Made by a program: the position numbers and the translations under genes. This document shows positions 32,406 to 40,845 of a stretch of 64,000 nucleotides of DNA, one piece after another. Every line of letters begins with the position of its first letter. Within the stretch, counting starts at the first letter, position 1. Where the stretch lies: NCBI RefSeq assembly GCF_022698165.1, contig NZ_JALDAY010000008.1:536372-600371 (forward strand), given 5' to 3'. Below the pieces are notes generated by a model. It was not told the DNA's origin. It saw only the letters and a program-made list of their open reading frames with translations, and did no database searches. This DNA comes from Streptomyces cylindrosporus. GTDB taxonomy: Bacteria > Actinomycetota > Actinomycetes > Streptomycetales > Streptomycetaceae.

Positions 32406-33542
32406 GTGAGCAGCCCAGTGAGCAGTCCCATGCGTCGTCGTACCGCCATAGCCGTGGCCGCGTCCGCCACGATGTCCCTCGCGCTCGCCGGCTGCGGCGT
32501 GCTGAACGTGTCGGGGAACAGCAGCTCGGCGAGCCCCACCAAGGGCGACGACGTCACCATCGGGCTGCTGCTGCCGGAGAAGGCCAACACCCGTTACGAG
32601 GACTTCGACTACCCGATCATCAAGGAACAGGTGTCGTCCCTCACCAAGAAGCAGGGCAAGGTCGACTACGCCAACGCCGACCAGGACGCCGACAAGCAGG
32701 CGCAGCAGATGCAGCAGATGATCGACGACAAGGTCGACATCATCCTGCTGGACGCGGTCGACTCGCACGCCATCGCGACCGAGGTGAAGAAGGCCAAGGA
32801 CGCGGGCATCCCGGTCATCGCCTACGACCGGCTGGCCGAGGGCCCGATCGACGCGTACGTCTCCTTCGACAACGAGCTGGTCGGCGAGGTGCAGGGCCGC
32901 TCCCTGCTGGAGGCGCTCGGCTCGGACGCCGACACCTCCGACAAGATCGTCATGATGAACGGCTCGCCGACCGACCCGAACGCCAAGCAGTTCAAGGCGG
33001 GCGCGCTGTCGGAGCTGAACGGCAAGGTGACGATCGCGGACTCCTTCGACACCAAGGACTGGAAGCCGGAGAACGCCCAGGCCAACATGACCGAGGCGAT
33101 CGACAAGATCGGCAAGGGCAACATCGCCGCGGTCTACTCCGCCAACGACGGCATGGCGGGCGGCATCGTCAAGGCCCTGGAGAACGCGGGCGTGACCAAG
33201 CTGCCGCCGATCACCGGGCAGGACGCGGAACTCGCCGCCGTGCAGCGGATCGTCACGGGCGAGCAGTACATGAGCGTCTACAAGTCCTACCCGCAGGAGG
33301 CGGAGGCGGCCGCGCAGATGGCGGTGGCCAAGGTCCAGGGCCACGACATCCAGTTCGACGCCCTGACCCAGGACTCGGTGGACAGCCCGACCAACAAGGA
33401 CATCCCGGCCCAGCTGGTCACGGTGACGGCCCTGACGAAGAAGAACATCAAGTCGACGGTCGTCGCGGACGGCATCTACAAGATCTCGGACATCTGCACG
33501 AGCGAGTACAAGACGGATTGCGACGCGATCGGGCTGAAGTAG
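32406..33542 (+). CDS. Sugar ABC transporter substrate-binding lipoprotein (xylose/ribose type)
   Basis: Protein of 378 residues from the GTG at 32406 (GAAGG 8 nt upstream; an in-frame ATG at 32430 also fits). A lipobox LALAGC gives the lipid-anchored Cys near residue 31. The mature part is a periplasmic-binding fold of the XylF/RbsB class: GLLLPEKANTRYEDFDYPI, KVDIILLDAVDSHAIATEVKKAK, GIPVIAYDRLAEGPIDAYVSFDN and AVYSANDGMAGGIVKALENAG. No permease or ATPase gene is adjacent, so it is an orphan. It may serve a transporter encoded elsewhere or a sensor kinase. It is followed within 14 nt by the convergent caspase gene. Confidence 0.85.
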   Translation: MSSPVSSPMRRRTAIAVAASATMSLALAGCGVLNVSGNSSSASPTKGDDVTIGLLLPEKANTRYEDFDYPIIKEQVSSLTKKQGKVDYANADQDADKQAQQMQQMIDDKVDIILLDAVDSHAIATEVKKAKDAGIPVIAYDRLAEGPIDAYVSFDNELVGEVQGRSLLEALGSDADTSDKIVMMNGSPTDPNAKQFKAGALSELNGKVTIADSFDTKDWKPENAQANMTEAIDKIGKGNIAAVYSANDGMAGGIVKALENAGVTKLPPITGQDAELAAVQRIVTGEQYMSVYKSYPQEAEAAAQMAVAKVQGHDIQFDALTQDSVDSPTNKDIPAQLVTVTALTKKNIKSTVVADGIYKISDICTSEYKTDCDAIGLK

Positions 33543-33555
33543 CCGTCGTCCGGGG

Positions 33556-35619
33556 TCAGTCGGCGGCCTCGACGGCGTAGAGGCGGCCGTTGTCGCTGCC
33601 GACGTACACCACCCCGTCGGCGACGACGGGGGAGGACCGCACCGGCCCGCCGGTGGCGAACCGCCACCGCTCCAGTCCGGTGGCGGCATCCAGCGCGTAC
33701 ACGTTGCCGTCTTCGCAGCCGAAGCAGACCGTCCGGCCCGCGACCGTGGGCGAAGTGCACACGGGGCTGCCGGTCGCGAACCGCCACTTCTGCTCTCCGG
33801 CGGCGGCGTCGAGGGCGAACAGACGGCCGTCCCTGTTGCCGACGTACACCGTGCCGTCCACGGCCGTCGGCGCGCGGTCGACGGGGCCACCGGTGTCGAA
33901 GCGCCAGGCCGTGGCTCCGTGGGCGATGTCCAGGGCGTGCAACTGGCCGCGGGCGTCGCCGATGTGGATACGGCCGTCGTACAGGGCGAGGGGGCCGGAC
34001 ACGGGTTCGCCCATCTTCGCGTACCAGCCCCTGCGGGGTGAGTCCGTGAGGAAGCTGAACACGTGGTTGCGGCGGTTGCCGACAATGATCGTCGTACCGG
34101 CCCTGGCCAGCCAGGCGTACCTCGTCATGCCGCCCGTGGATCTCCGCCCGCTGGGCTTGCCGTCCTCGGCGTCGTGCGTGGCCACGCCGGCGCCGTCTCC
34201 CACGTACACCTCGCCGTCGGCCACCACCACGTTCGGAGTCGTCCGGCCGACGAGCTTCTTCTCCCAGCGGACGCGTCCGGTGCGGGCGTCGATCGCGCAC
34301 AGGTGCCGCTCCGCGGTGAGGTAGACGGTGTCGCCCACCACTTCGAGCACGGACTGGATGCCGCCGACCTGGAGCATGACGTGCCACTTCTGCTGCCCGT
34401 CGGTGTCGACCGCGTACACGGAGCCGCTGTCGTCGGCGACGTACACGAGTCCGTTCGCCACGGCCGGCGTGGACCGGATCGCACCGGAGGTCCGGAAGCT
34501 CCAGCGTTCGGTGCCGGCGAGGGGCGGGGCCGCGACGGAGAGCACGGGTGCCGGAGCCGGAGCCGGCGGCGGCGGCGCGGAGACCGGCGTCGGCTCCGGC
34601 ATCGGCGTCGGCTCCGGTACTGGCGTCGGCTCCGGCACCGGCACCGGCGTCGGCTCCGGTACCGGCGGGGGCGCCGGCACCCGTGCCCGCCCCGCCAGCC
34701 GCTCCGCGGCCGCCGCCGACACGCTCCGGCTGTCGTCCTCCGTCAGGCGCCGCAGCTCCTCCTCCGCCCGGCGGCGCACCGTCGCGTTGCCCGTGTCGTA
34801 CAGGTGCGCCAGCAGGGCCACCGCGCCCCGGCGGTCCGTGGCCAGGGGGCTGTCCAGGGCGTGCCGGAGGTGCTCGGGCAGGGTCCAGTTGACGTTGTGG
34901 GCGATGACGGTGCGGCCCTGGACCTCCTCCAGCTTCTTCGGCCGCTGCTGCGGCATCTCGGCGACGACCCTGTCGTGGACGTAGGTGTACAGCTCGTCGA
35001 GAGTGATGTCGCCGTCCCCGTCCAGGTCGGCGGAGCCGTCGCGCAACCCCTGCACCAGGTGCCGGGTGAAGACCGACTGGGCCGCGCTGCCGTGCACCTG
35101 GTCGCCCTCGAAGGAGTACTGCATGGCGTCCGAGGCGGTCAGCACCGTACGGCCGCGGCCCCCGAACCGGTCCAGCGTGTGCACGTCGCCGTCGGCCTTC
35201 GCGAGCCGGGCGCCCGCGCCGCTGTAGCAGCAGTCGAGGACCAGCACCTGCCGGCGCGACATGCACGCGTCCATCGCCTGATGGATCCGCTCGGCGGACA
35301 GCGCGGTGAACATGAGGTTGGTGCGGCGGGTGTCGGTCGTCGCCAGGTGCAGCCGGCCCTCGTCGTCCTTGAGGCCGTGACCGGTGAAGTACAGCAGCAC
35401 GAGGTCGTCGTGGCGGCGGTCGTGCAGCAGGTCGCCGAGGGCCGCGCCGACCCGGTGGTGCGGTTCGTTGACCAGCGTCGTGACCTCGAACCCGGCGATC
35501 TCCGGGTCCCGCAGGACCTCGGCCAGCGCCTCGGCGTCGTGCGCGGGAGCGGTCAACTGCCGCAGCCCGTCGTCCTGGTACGCGTACGTGGCGACCAGCA
35601 GGGCCAGTCGGCGTCCCAC
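33556..35619 (-). CDS. Caspase-like protease fused to PQQ-type beta-propeller
   Basis: Protein of 687 residues from a GTG. The N-terminal caspase (peptidase C14) domain covers about 1-245, with the catalytic His81 in LLYFTGHGLKDDEG and Cys131 in VLVLDCCYSGAG. An EF-hand-like DLDGDGDITLDEL lies at about 198-210. A helical segment and a Pro-rich linker of PEPTPVP units (about 318-356) follow. The C-terminal part (about 370-687) is a PQQ-like WD-type propeller made of repeats such as ATAWRFDTGGPV, VYVGNRDGRLFALDAAAGEQKWRFATGSPV. Propeller-caspase fusions are sensor-effector proteins of bacterial conflict systems. The partner EACC1-type gene ends 2 nt upstream. The cleavage target is unknown. Confidence 0.85.
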   Translation of the reverse strand: MGRRLALLVATYAYQDDGLRQLTAPAHDAEALAEVLRDPEIAGFEVTTLVNEPHHRVGAALGDLLHDRRHDDLVLLYFTGHGLKDDEGRLHLATTDTRRTNLMFTALSAERIHQAMDACMSRRQVLVLDCCYSGAGARLAKADGDVHTLDRFGGRGRTVLTASDAMQYSFEGDQVHGSAAQSVFTRHLVQGLRDGSADLDGDGDITLDELYTYVHDRVVAEMPQQRPKKLEEVQGRTVIAHNVNWTLPEHLRHALDSPLATDRRGAVALLAHLYDTGNATVRRRAEEELRRLTEDDSRSVSAAAAERLAGRARVPAPPPVPEPTPVPVPEPTPVPEPTPMPEPTPVSAPPPPAPAPAPVLSVAAPPLAGTERWSFRTSGAIRSTPAVANGLVYVADDSGSVYAVDTDGQQKWHVMLQVGGIQSVLEVVGDTVYLTAERHLCAIDARTGRVRWEKKLVGRTTPNVVVADGEVYVGDGAGVATHDAEDGKPSGRRSTGGMTRYAWLARAGTTIIVGNRRNHVFSFLTDSPRRGWYAKMGEPVSGPLALYDGRIHIGDARGQLHALDIAHGATAWRFDTGGPVDRAPTAVDGTVYVGNRDGRLFALDAAAGEQKWRFATGSPVCTSPTVAGRTVCFGCEDGNVYALDAATGLERWRFATGGPVRSSPVVADGVVYVGSDNGRLYAVEAAD

Positions 35620-35621
35620 CG

Positions 35622-36014
35622 CTACTCCCCGCCGTCCGGCCCGTGCCGCCGCACGAACGCCTCGATCAGCGCGCGGCGTTCGTCGGGCGTCGCCCGCTCC
35701 AGTTCCACCGTGTCGCCGTCGATCGTGACCGAGACGCGGTGCCGGGCGGACTGCCGGCCGAGCCAGTCCTGGAGCGTGCCGACCAGCGCGACCAGTACCC
35801 CGCCAGGCGCGCTCAGGGCCAGCACCACCGCGCCCACGGTGACCGGGTCGACCGCCTTGGAGCCCGGCGGCGGGGCGCCGTCGGGCACGACACGCAGCGC
35901 GTCGACGTCGAGCCCGCGCAGCTCGGCCCGCAGCCGGAGCGCCAGTTCCTCGGTCTCCTGCGCGTCCGCCTCGGCGTCCGGCGTCAGACCCAGCACAACG
36001 TCCAAGGTTTCCAC
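35622..36014 (-). CDS. EACC1-type (effector-associated constant component) protein
   Basis: Protein of 130 residues: METLDVVLGLTP, ETEELALRLRAELRGLDVDAL, then VDPVTVGAVVLALSAPGGVLVALVGTLQDWLGR (a hydrophobic helix pair) and HRVSVTIDGDTVELERATPDERRALIEAFVRRH. This is the layout of effector-associated constant components found beside caspase-like effectors in bacterial conflict operons, where they probably couple a sensor to the protease or associate with membranes. It stops 2 nt before the caspase GTG, so the two form one unit. Assignment rests on pattern and neighbour, not on a search. Confidence 0.75.
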   Translation of the reverse strand: METLDVVLGLTPDAEADAQETEELALRLRAELRGLDVDALRVVPDGAPPPGSKAVDPVTVGAVVLALSAPGGVLVALVGTLQDWLGRQSARHRVSVTIDGDTVELERATPDERRALIEAFVRRHGPDGGE

Positions 36015-36100
36015 TCCCCCGGCCGTGGATTCGCCTGCCCCACAGCGTAGTTACCAGTGTGGTGAGTGGGGATGGTACCGGGGGAGGGTGACGGCCGGGC

Positions 36101-36943
36101 TCAGGCGACCCGCGTGAACACCACCGACACCTCCGGCGGTCCGCCCGCCACGCCTCGGTAGATGCCCTTGTGCGGGGTCACGTCGTCGTAGTCGCGGCCC
36201 CGGGCCACCACCACGTGGGACTCGTCGGCGCGGGTGCGGTTGGTGGGGTCGTAGCCGCACCAGTCGCCCGCCCAGTACTCGATCCACGCGTGGCTCTGGC
36301 CGGCCACCGGCCGGTGCAGGTCGGCCTCGCGCTCGGGGTGCAGATAGCCGGAGACATAGCGGGTGGGCAGGCCCACGCCCCGCAGCAGGGCGATCGTCAG
36401 GTGGGTGATGTCCTGGCAGACGCCTGCGCCCTGCTCCCAGGCCTCCACCGGGGAGGTGTTCACGCTGGTCGCGCCCGGCAGGTACGACACCCGGTCGGCG
36501 ACCAGCGCGGAGACCGCGAGCGCCGTGTCGTGCGGGTCGAGGCCGGCCGCGGCCTTCCGCGCCTTCTTGACCAGCTTCGCGGGGACGGTCGTACGGCCCG
36601 TGGGGCCCGCGAACTCCAGCAGGCGGGAGTTCGCGACACGTTCGGCCACCTCCGCCCACCCCGGCGCCTGCGGCAGCGGGCCCGGCGGGGCGGTCTCGAC
36701 CAGGCTGGACGCCGTGATGGTCAGATGGCCGTGCGGGTCCATCAGGTCGAAGCCGGTGACCTGGGTGCCCCAGTAGTCCCAGTACGACCAGGTGGGCGTG
36801 GTGGGGTTGACGGTGACGCGGGCGTCCAGCGTCGTCTGGCCCGGGAGCGTCAGCGGGGTCATGCGGACCTCGTTGTGCGAGGAGGCCGCGGGCTGGGCGT
36901 AGGCGACCCGGGTGGTGTGCTTGATACGGAGGCGGCGGGTCAT
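36101..36943 (-). CDS. Transglutaminase-like protein
   Basis: Protein of 280 residues from the ATG at 36943 with GAAGGAG 7 nt upstream. An N-terminal bacterial transglutaminase-associated domain (LRIKHTTRVAYAQPAASSHNEVRMTP, about 5-80) precedes the core. The catalytic triad is complete: Cys176 in GAGVCQDITH, His218 in QSHAWIEYW and Asp232 in YDPTN. It is the third gene of an operon with ATP-grasp and alpha-E genes, an arrangement widely conserved in actinobacteria. The set is thought to make and cut an isopeptide or gamma-glutamyl type peptide; the product is unknown. Confidence 0.88.
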   Translation of the reverse strand: MTRRLRIKHTTRVAYAQPAASSHNEVRMTPLTLPGQTTLDARVTVNPTTPTWSYWDYWGTQVTGFDLMDPHGHLTITASSLVETAPPGPLPQAPGWAEVAERVANSRLLEFAGPTGRTTVPAKLVKKARKAAAGLDPHDTALAVSALVADRVSYLPGATSVNTSPVEAWEQGAGVCQDITHLTIALLRGVGLPTRYVSGYLHPEREADLHRPVAGQSHAWIEYWAGDWCGYDPTNRTRADESHVVVARGRDYDDVTPHKGIYRGVAGGPPEVSVVFTRVA

Positions 36944-36945
36944 GC

Positions 36946-37878
36946 TCACGCTCCTTCCTGGGCCCACTCCACGGGCCCCTGGTACGGGAAGAACCGCTCC
37001 GCCACGGCGTCGGCGGACGCCATGCAGGCCTGCTGCAGGTCCTTCAGGAGGGTGGGCAGCTGGTCCTCCAGGGCGTGCGTGTCCAGGTATTCGAGGCGGG
37101 TGCGCAGGCGGCCGATCGGGCGGCGGGCCGGGTCCTGGCGGGGGCGGCCGAGCGCGGTGAGGCACTCCTCGGCCGTGGTCAGCGCGTGCAGCGCGGAGCG
37201 CGGGAAGTCCCGGTCCAGGAGCAGGAACTCGGCCACCCTCGGGGTGTCGCCGAAGCCGCCGTACACGCGCGCGTACGCCTCGTCGGCGCCCGACGCGCTC
37301 AGCAGCGTCGTCCAGTCCGGCGCGTGCGCCGCGTCCAGGACTCGCACCGACAGCAGTCGTACGGTCATGTCCACCCGTTCCAGGCTCCGGCCGAGCACCA
37401 CGAACCGCCAGCTGTCGTCCCGGCTCATCGTCGAGTCGGCGAGACCGAAGAACAGCGCGGCCCGGCTCCGTACCAGCTCCAGGTACGCGTACGGGCCCGT
37501 GCGCCGGGCCGCCAGCCGCTGGTCGGCGAGCGCGTGCCACGTCGAGTTGAGGCACTCCCACATCTCCGAGGAGACCGCCTCACGCGCGCTCCTGGCGTTC
37601 AGCCGGGCCGCGCCCAGCGCGCCCTCGATCGAGCCCGTCGAACGGGCGTCGAAGGCCAGCTGGTCCAGCACCTGCTGCATGTCGCAGGGGCCGTCGCCCG
37701 CGTCCATGCCGAGGATCGCGTACAGCGACCGGCAGGCCGCGTCCTCGTCGCGCCAGGGGTCCTCCAGCATGCGGTGCAGATAGGCGTCGAGGATGCGCCC
37801 GGTGGCGTCGGCCCGCTCGACGTAACGGCCGGTCCAGGTCAGGGCTTCGGCGATACGGGAGAGGATCACGTCGTTCAT
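36946..37878 (-). CDS. Alpha-E domain protein
   Basis: Protein of 310 residues, almost wholly helical, with the family opening LSRIAEALTWTGRYVERADATGRILDAYLHRM and the conserved SRDDSWRFVVLGRSLERVDMTVRLL. It is the central member of the ATP-grasp/alpha-E/transglutaminase cassette. Alpha-E proteins have no known catalytic activity and are thought to be scaffold or partner of the ATP-grasp enzyme. Its ATG overlaps the ATP-grasp stop (ATGA) and its stop lies 2 nt before the transglutaminase start, so the three are translationally coupled. Confidence 0.88.
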   Translation of the reverse strand: MNDVILSRIAEALTWTGRYVERADATGRILDAYLHRMLEDPWRDEDAACRSLYAILGMDAGDGPCDMQQVLDQLAFDARSTGSIEGALGAARLNARSAREAVSSEMWECLNSTWHALADQRLAARRTGPYAYLELVRSRAALFFGLADSTMSRDDSWRFVVLGRSLERVDMTVRLLSVRVLDAAHAPDWTTLLSASGADEAYARVYGGFGDTPRVAEFLLLDRDFPRSALHALTTAEECLTALGRPRQDPARRPIGRLRTRLEYLDTHALEDQLPTLLKDLQQACMASADAVAERFFPYQGPVEWAQEGA

Positions 37879-39419
37879 TGCTGCTGCGCCCCTTCCTGTA
37901 CGACGGCACGGGTGCCGTCGGGTCCGAGCCGGCGCGGGGCGACGGCGGGCGGCGCGGTGTCCGGCTCGGGCGCGGGCTGCTCGGCCGGGCCCTCCGCGAG
38001 CACCCAGGTGTCCTTGGAGCCGCCACCCTGGCTGGAGTTGACGATCAGGTTGCCCTCCTGCAACGCCACTCGCGTCAGGCCGCCGGGCAGCACCCAGATG
38101 TCGTCGCCGTCGTTCACGGCGAACGGTCTGAGGTCGATGTGGCGCGGTGCCATGCGCTCGCCGGCGAGGGTGGGGGAGGTGGACAGGGCCACCGGGCGCT
38201 GGGCGATGAAGCCGCGCGGGTCGGCGATCACCGCTTTGCGAGTGCGTTCGAGGGTGTCCGCGTCGGCCTTCGGCCCGATGACGATGCCCTGGCCGCCGGC
38301 GCCGTCCACCGGCTTGATCACCAGCTTGTCGATCTGGTCGAGGACGGCGTCCAACTGCCCGGGCTCATCGGGCCGGTAGGACTCCACATTCGGCAGAATC
38401 GGTTCCTCGGAGAGGTAGTAGCGGATCAGGTCCGGGACGTACGTGTAGAGCAGCTTGTCGTCGGCTATCCCGTTGCCCACGGCGTTCGCGAGTGTGACGT
38501 TGCCGGCCATGGCGGCGCCCATGATGCCGGGGCAGCCGATCACCGAGTCGGGGCGGAAGTGGAGCGGGTCGAGGAAGTCGTCGTCCAGGCGCCGGTATAC
38601 GACATGGACGGGCACCTCTCCGCGCGTCGTACGCATCCACACCCGGTTGTTCCGGCACACCAGGTCGTGCCCCTCGACCAGCTGCACGCCCATCAGCCGG
38701 GCGAGCAGGGCGTGTTCGAAGTAGGCGGCGTTGCTGGGCCCGGGGGTCAGCACCACGACCCGTGGATCGGCGGTCCCGTCGGGCGCGGCGGCCCGCAGCG
38801 CGGCGAGCAGCCGCTGGGTGTACCCGTCGACCGGCAGCACGTGCTGCTCGGCGAAGAGCGAGGGGAAGATGCGGGTCATCGCGCGCCGGTTCTCGATGAC
38901 GTACGAGACCCCGCTGGGGACCCGCACGTTGTCCTCCAGCACCCGGAAGTCCCCGGCCTCGTCCCGCACGAGGTCGATGCCGGCGACGTGGATGCGTACC
39001 CCGCCGGGTGGCTCCACGCCGTGCGCGGCCCGGTGGAAGTGCGGGGAGTTGAGCAGCAGCCGCCAGGGCACGACACCGTCCTCGAAGGCCCGGCAGTGCC
39101 CGTAGGCGTCGGCGAGATAGGCCTCCAGGGCCCGCACCCGCTGACCGACGCCCCGTTGTATGAGATCCCATTCGAGGGCGTCGAGGATCCTGGGCACGAG
39201 GTCCAGCGGCCAGGGCCGCTCCTCGCCCGCGAAGGCGTAGGTCACGCCCCGGTCGGTGAACGCCCGGGCCATCTGGTCGGCCCGGAACCTGAGTTCGCTC
39301 GGCTCGATCGGCTGAAGTGCCGCCAGCACCGGCTCATAGGCGGTCCTGACCTCACCCGGCCGCTCGAACATCTCGTCCCACGCGTCGGCCAACGCGTATG
39401 CGTCAAATATGTCCGCCAT
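37875..39419 (-). CDS. Circularly permuted ATP-grasp ligase
   Basis: Protein of 514 residues. The family marks are FEDGVVPWRLLLNSPHFHRAAHG, the GVRIHVAGIDLVRDEAGDFRVLEDN metal/ATP segment, RVPSGVSYVIENRRAM, TPGPSNAAYFEHALLAR, and KLVIKPVDGAGGQGIVIGP with the ATP-binding Lys. These are type-2 circularly permuted ATP-grasp proteins, predicted to ligate an amino group to a carboxylate through an acyl phosphate. It begins the operon; the ATG is followed by the conserved DIFDAYALADAWDEMF. The C-terminal about 60 residues are a Pro-rich tail not found in all members. Confidence 0.88.
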   Translation of the reverse strand: MADIFDAYALADAWDEMFERPGEVRTAYEPVLAALQPIEPSELRFRADQMARAFTDRGVTYAFAGEERPWPLDLVPRILDALEWDLIQRGVGQRVRALEAYLADAYGHCRAFEDGVVPWRLLLNSPHFHRAAHGVEPPGGVRIHVAGIDLVRDEAGDFRVLEDNVRVPSGVSYVIENRRAMTRIFPSLFAEQHVLPVDGYTQRLLAALRAAAPDGTADPRVVVLTPGPSNAAYFEHALLARLMGVQLVEGHDLVCRNNRVWMRTTRGEVPVHVVYRRLDDDFLDPLHFRPDSVIGCPGIMGAAMAGNVTLANAVGNGIADDKLLYTYVPDLIRYYLSEEPILPNVESYRPDEPGQLDAVLDQIDKLVIKPVDGAGGQGIVIGPKADADTLERTRKAVIADPRGFIAQRPVALSTSPTLAGERMAPRHIDLRPFAVNDGDDIWVLPGGLTRVALQEGNLIVNSSQGGGSKDTWVLAEGPAEQPAPEPDTAPPAVAPRRLGPDGTRAVVQEGAQQQ

Positions 39420-39804
39420 GAGGGGACGTTAGAGGCGGCGCGTAACGCAGTGATCACCACGGCATTTCCGGGAGCTTGCACGGAGCGCGGGCTTCCGGGG
39501 CCCCGGCCGGGCAGGGGGGTGCCCGACCGGGGCACTGCCGGGGAGCGGCACCCGGGGGGAAGCGGCCTCCACGATGCCTTCACAGCCCCGCCCGCACCAC
39601 CGTCAGCTTGTTGCAAGTCGACGGGTGGAGGCCTGGAAAAACTCGGACACAACGGTGTTTTACGGCGGTCGCGCTGGAGGGAGCCGTGTTGCGGAGCCGG
39701 TTGTGTCCGCGCATAGTTGCGCTGCGGAAGCGCGAGCGAGAACCGCTGCGAACCCGTAGGAGCGCGCCTGCACAAGAGGCTGGAAACCGGGGGTGGGATG
39801 GGCG
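39420..39804. other. Divergent intergenic region (385 bp)
   Basis: This gap lies between the ATP-grasp operon and the first LuxR gene. The half near 39500-39560 is very GC-rich with short complementary runs (GGGGCCCCGG, GTGCCCGACCGGGGCAC). The half near 39600-39720 is lower in GC and holds a 10-bp inverted repeat, CGGACACAAC (39644-39653) and GTTGTGTCCG (39700-39709), which may be a distant operator pair or promoter control for either gene. No gene is seen. Confidence 0.5.
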
Positions 39805-40845
39805 ATGGCCGGGCACGGGACCCAGGAGCATCCACACGGTGCCGACCGACTGTGCGAGGCGGGGGACCGCGTGTACTCCCGGGCCGTACGCCGCGGCCGG
39901 GTGTCCCGCGTGGACGCCGACCAGGTGCCCTGTCTGCTTGAACTGGCCCTGCTGCACCCCGACCCCGACGACATGGACTGGCTGGTCCCGACCTCCCCGC
40001 AGGAGGTCATGACCCGGCTGCTGCGCGGGGTCTACGACGAGGTCAGCTCCAGCCAGCGGCGGGTGGGCTCGGCGGTCGCGGCCTTCGAGTGGTACGCCGG
40101 CCTCGGCCCGTCGGCCCAGCAGGCGGGCGGCGCGGAGGGCACCGCGCTCCGTGTCCTGGACGGCCTGTCGCGCATCCAGGCGGCGATGGACGAGGCGACG
40201 GACGCGTGCACGACGGAGGTCCTCACGGTCCAGCCGGGCGGCATCCGCCCCGAGCACGAGCTCACCGAGGGCCTGCACCGGGCGCTGGCGCTGCGCGGCC
40301 GGGGCGTCCGCATGCGCGACCTGTACACCCACGTGGCCCGCCACGGCCAGGGCCTCCTCAACTACCTTGAACTGATGGGCGGTTCGGTCGAGGCCCGCAC
40401 CCTCGACGAGGTCATCGACCGGCTGATCCTCTTCGACCGCACGGTGGCCTTCATCCCGGCCAACGCGGACCGCACCCTCGCCCTCGAACTGCGCCACCCG
40501 GCCCTGGTGGAATACCTGGTCACGGTCTTCGAACGCCTCTGGCGCCTGGCGATCCCCCTCACGGCCCCCCTCCCCGACACGGGCATCGAGGGCATCTCCC
40601 ACCGGGAACAGTCCATCGCGGCACTGCTGGCCGAGGGCCACCAGGACGCGGTGATCGCGGAACGCCTCGGCATAAGCGTCCGAACGTGCCGCGCCCACAT
40701 CGCCCGTCTCTCGGAAACCCTCGGCGCGGCCAGCCGCACCCAACTCGGCGTCCGCATAGCCCAGGTGGGCCTGGACGCCCCCCGTCAGCCGGCCGACGCC
40801 ACGCCCGTCACTCTTCCCGGTCAAGAATCCCCGACCGCGCGATGA
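39805..40845 (+). CDS. TrmB-like/LuxR-family regulator (paralog 1)
   Basis: Protein of 346 residues. The N-terminal about 120 residues resemble DRLCEAGDRVYSRAVRRGRVSRVDADQVPCLLEL in all four local paralogs. A TrmB-like sensor with PLD-type fold follows (about 130-255): EVLTVQPGGIRPEHELTEGLHRALALRGRGVRMRDLYTH and RLILFDRTVAFIPANADRTLALELRHPALVEYL. The C-terminal LuxR HTH is ISHREQSIAALLAEGHQDAVIAERLGISVRTCRAHIARLSETLGA. ATG at 39805 chosen; a GTG at 39793 is possible. It faces paralog 2 tail to tail, with the last 38 bp overlapping. Confidence 0.85.
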   Translation: MAGHGTQEHPHGADRLCEAGDRVYSRAVRRGRVSRVDADQVPCLLELALLHPDPDDMDWLVPTSPQEVMTRLLRGVYDEVSSSQRRVGSAVAAFEWYAGLGPSAQQAGGAEGTALRVLDGLSRIQAAMDEATDACTTEVLTVQPGGIRPEHELTEGLHRALALRGRGVRMRDLYTHVARHGQGLLNYLELMGGSVEARTLDEVIDRLILFDRTVAFIPANADRTLALELRHPALVEYLVTVFERLWRLAIPLTAPLPDTGIEGISHREQSIAALLAEGHQDAVIAERLGISVRTCRAHIARLSETLGAASRTQLGVRIAQVGLDAPRQPADATPVTLPGQESPTAR

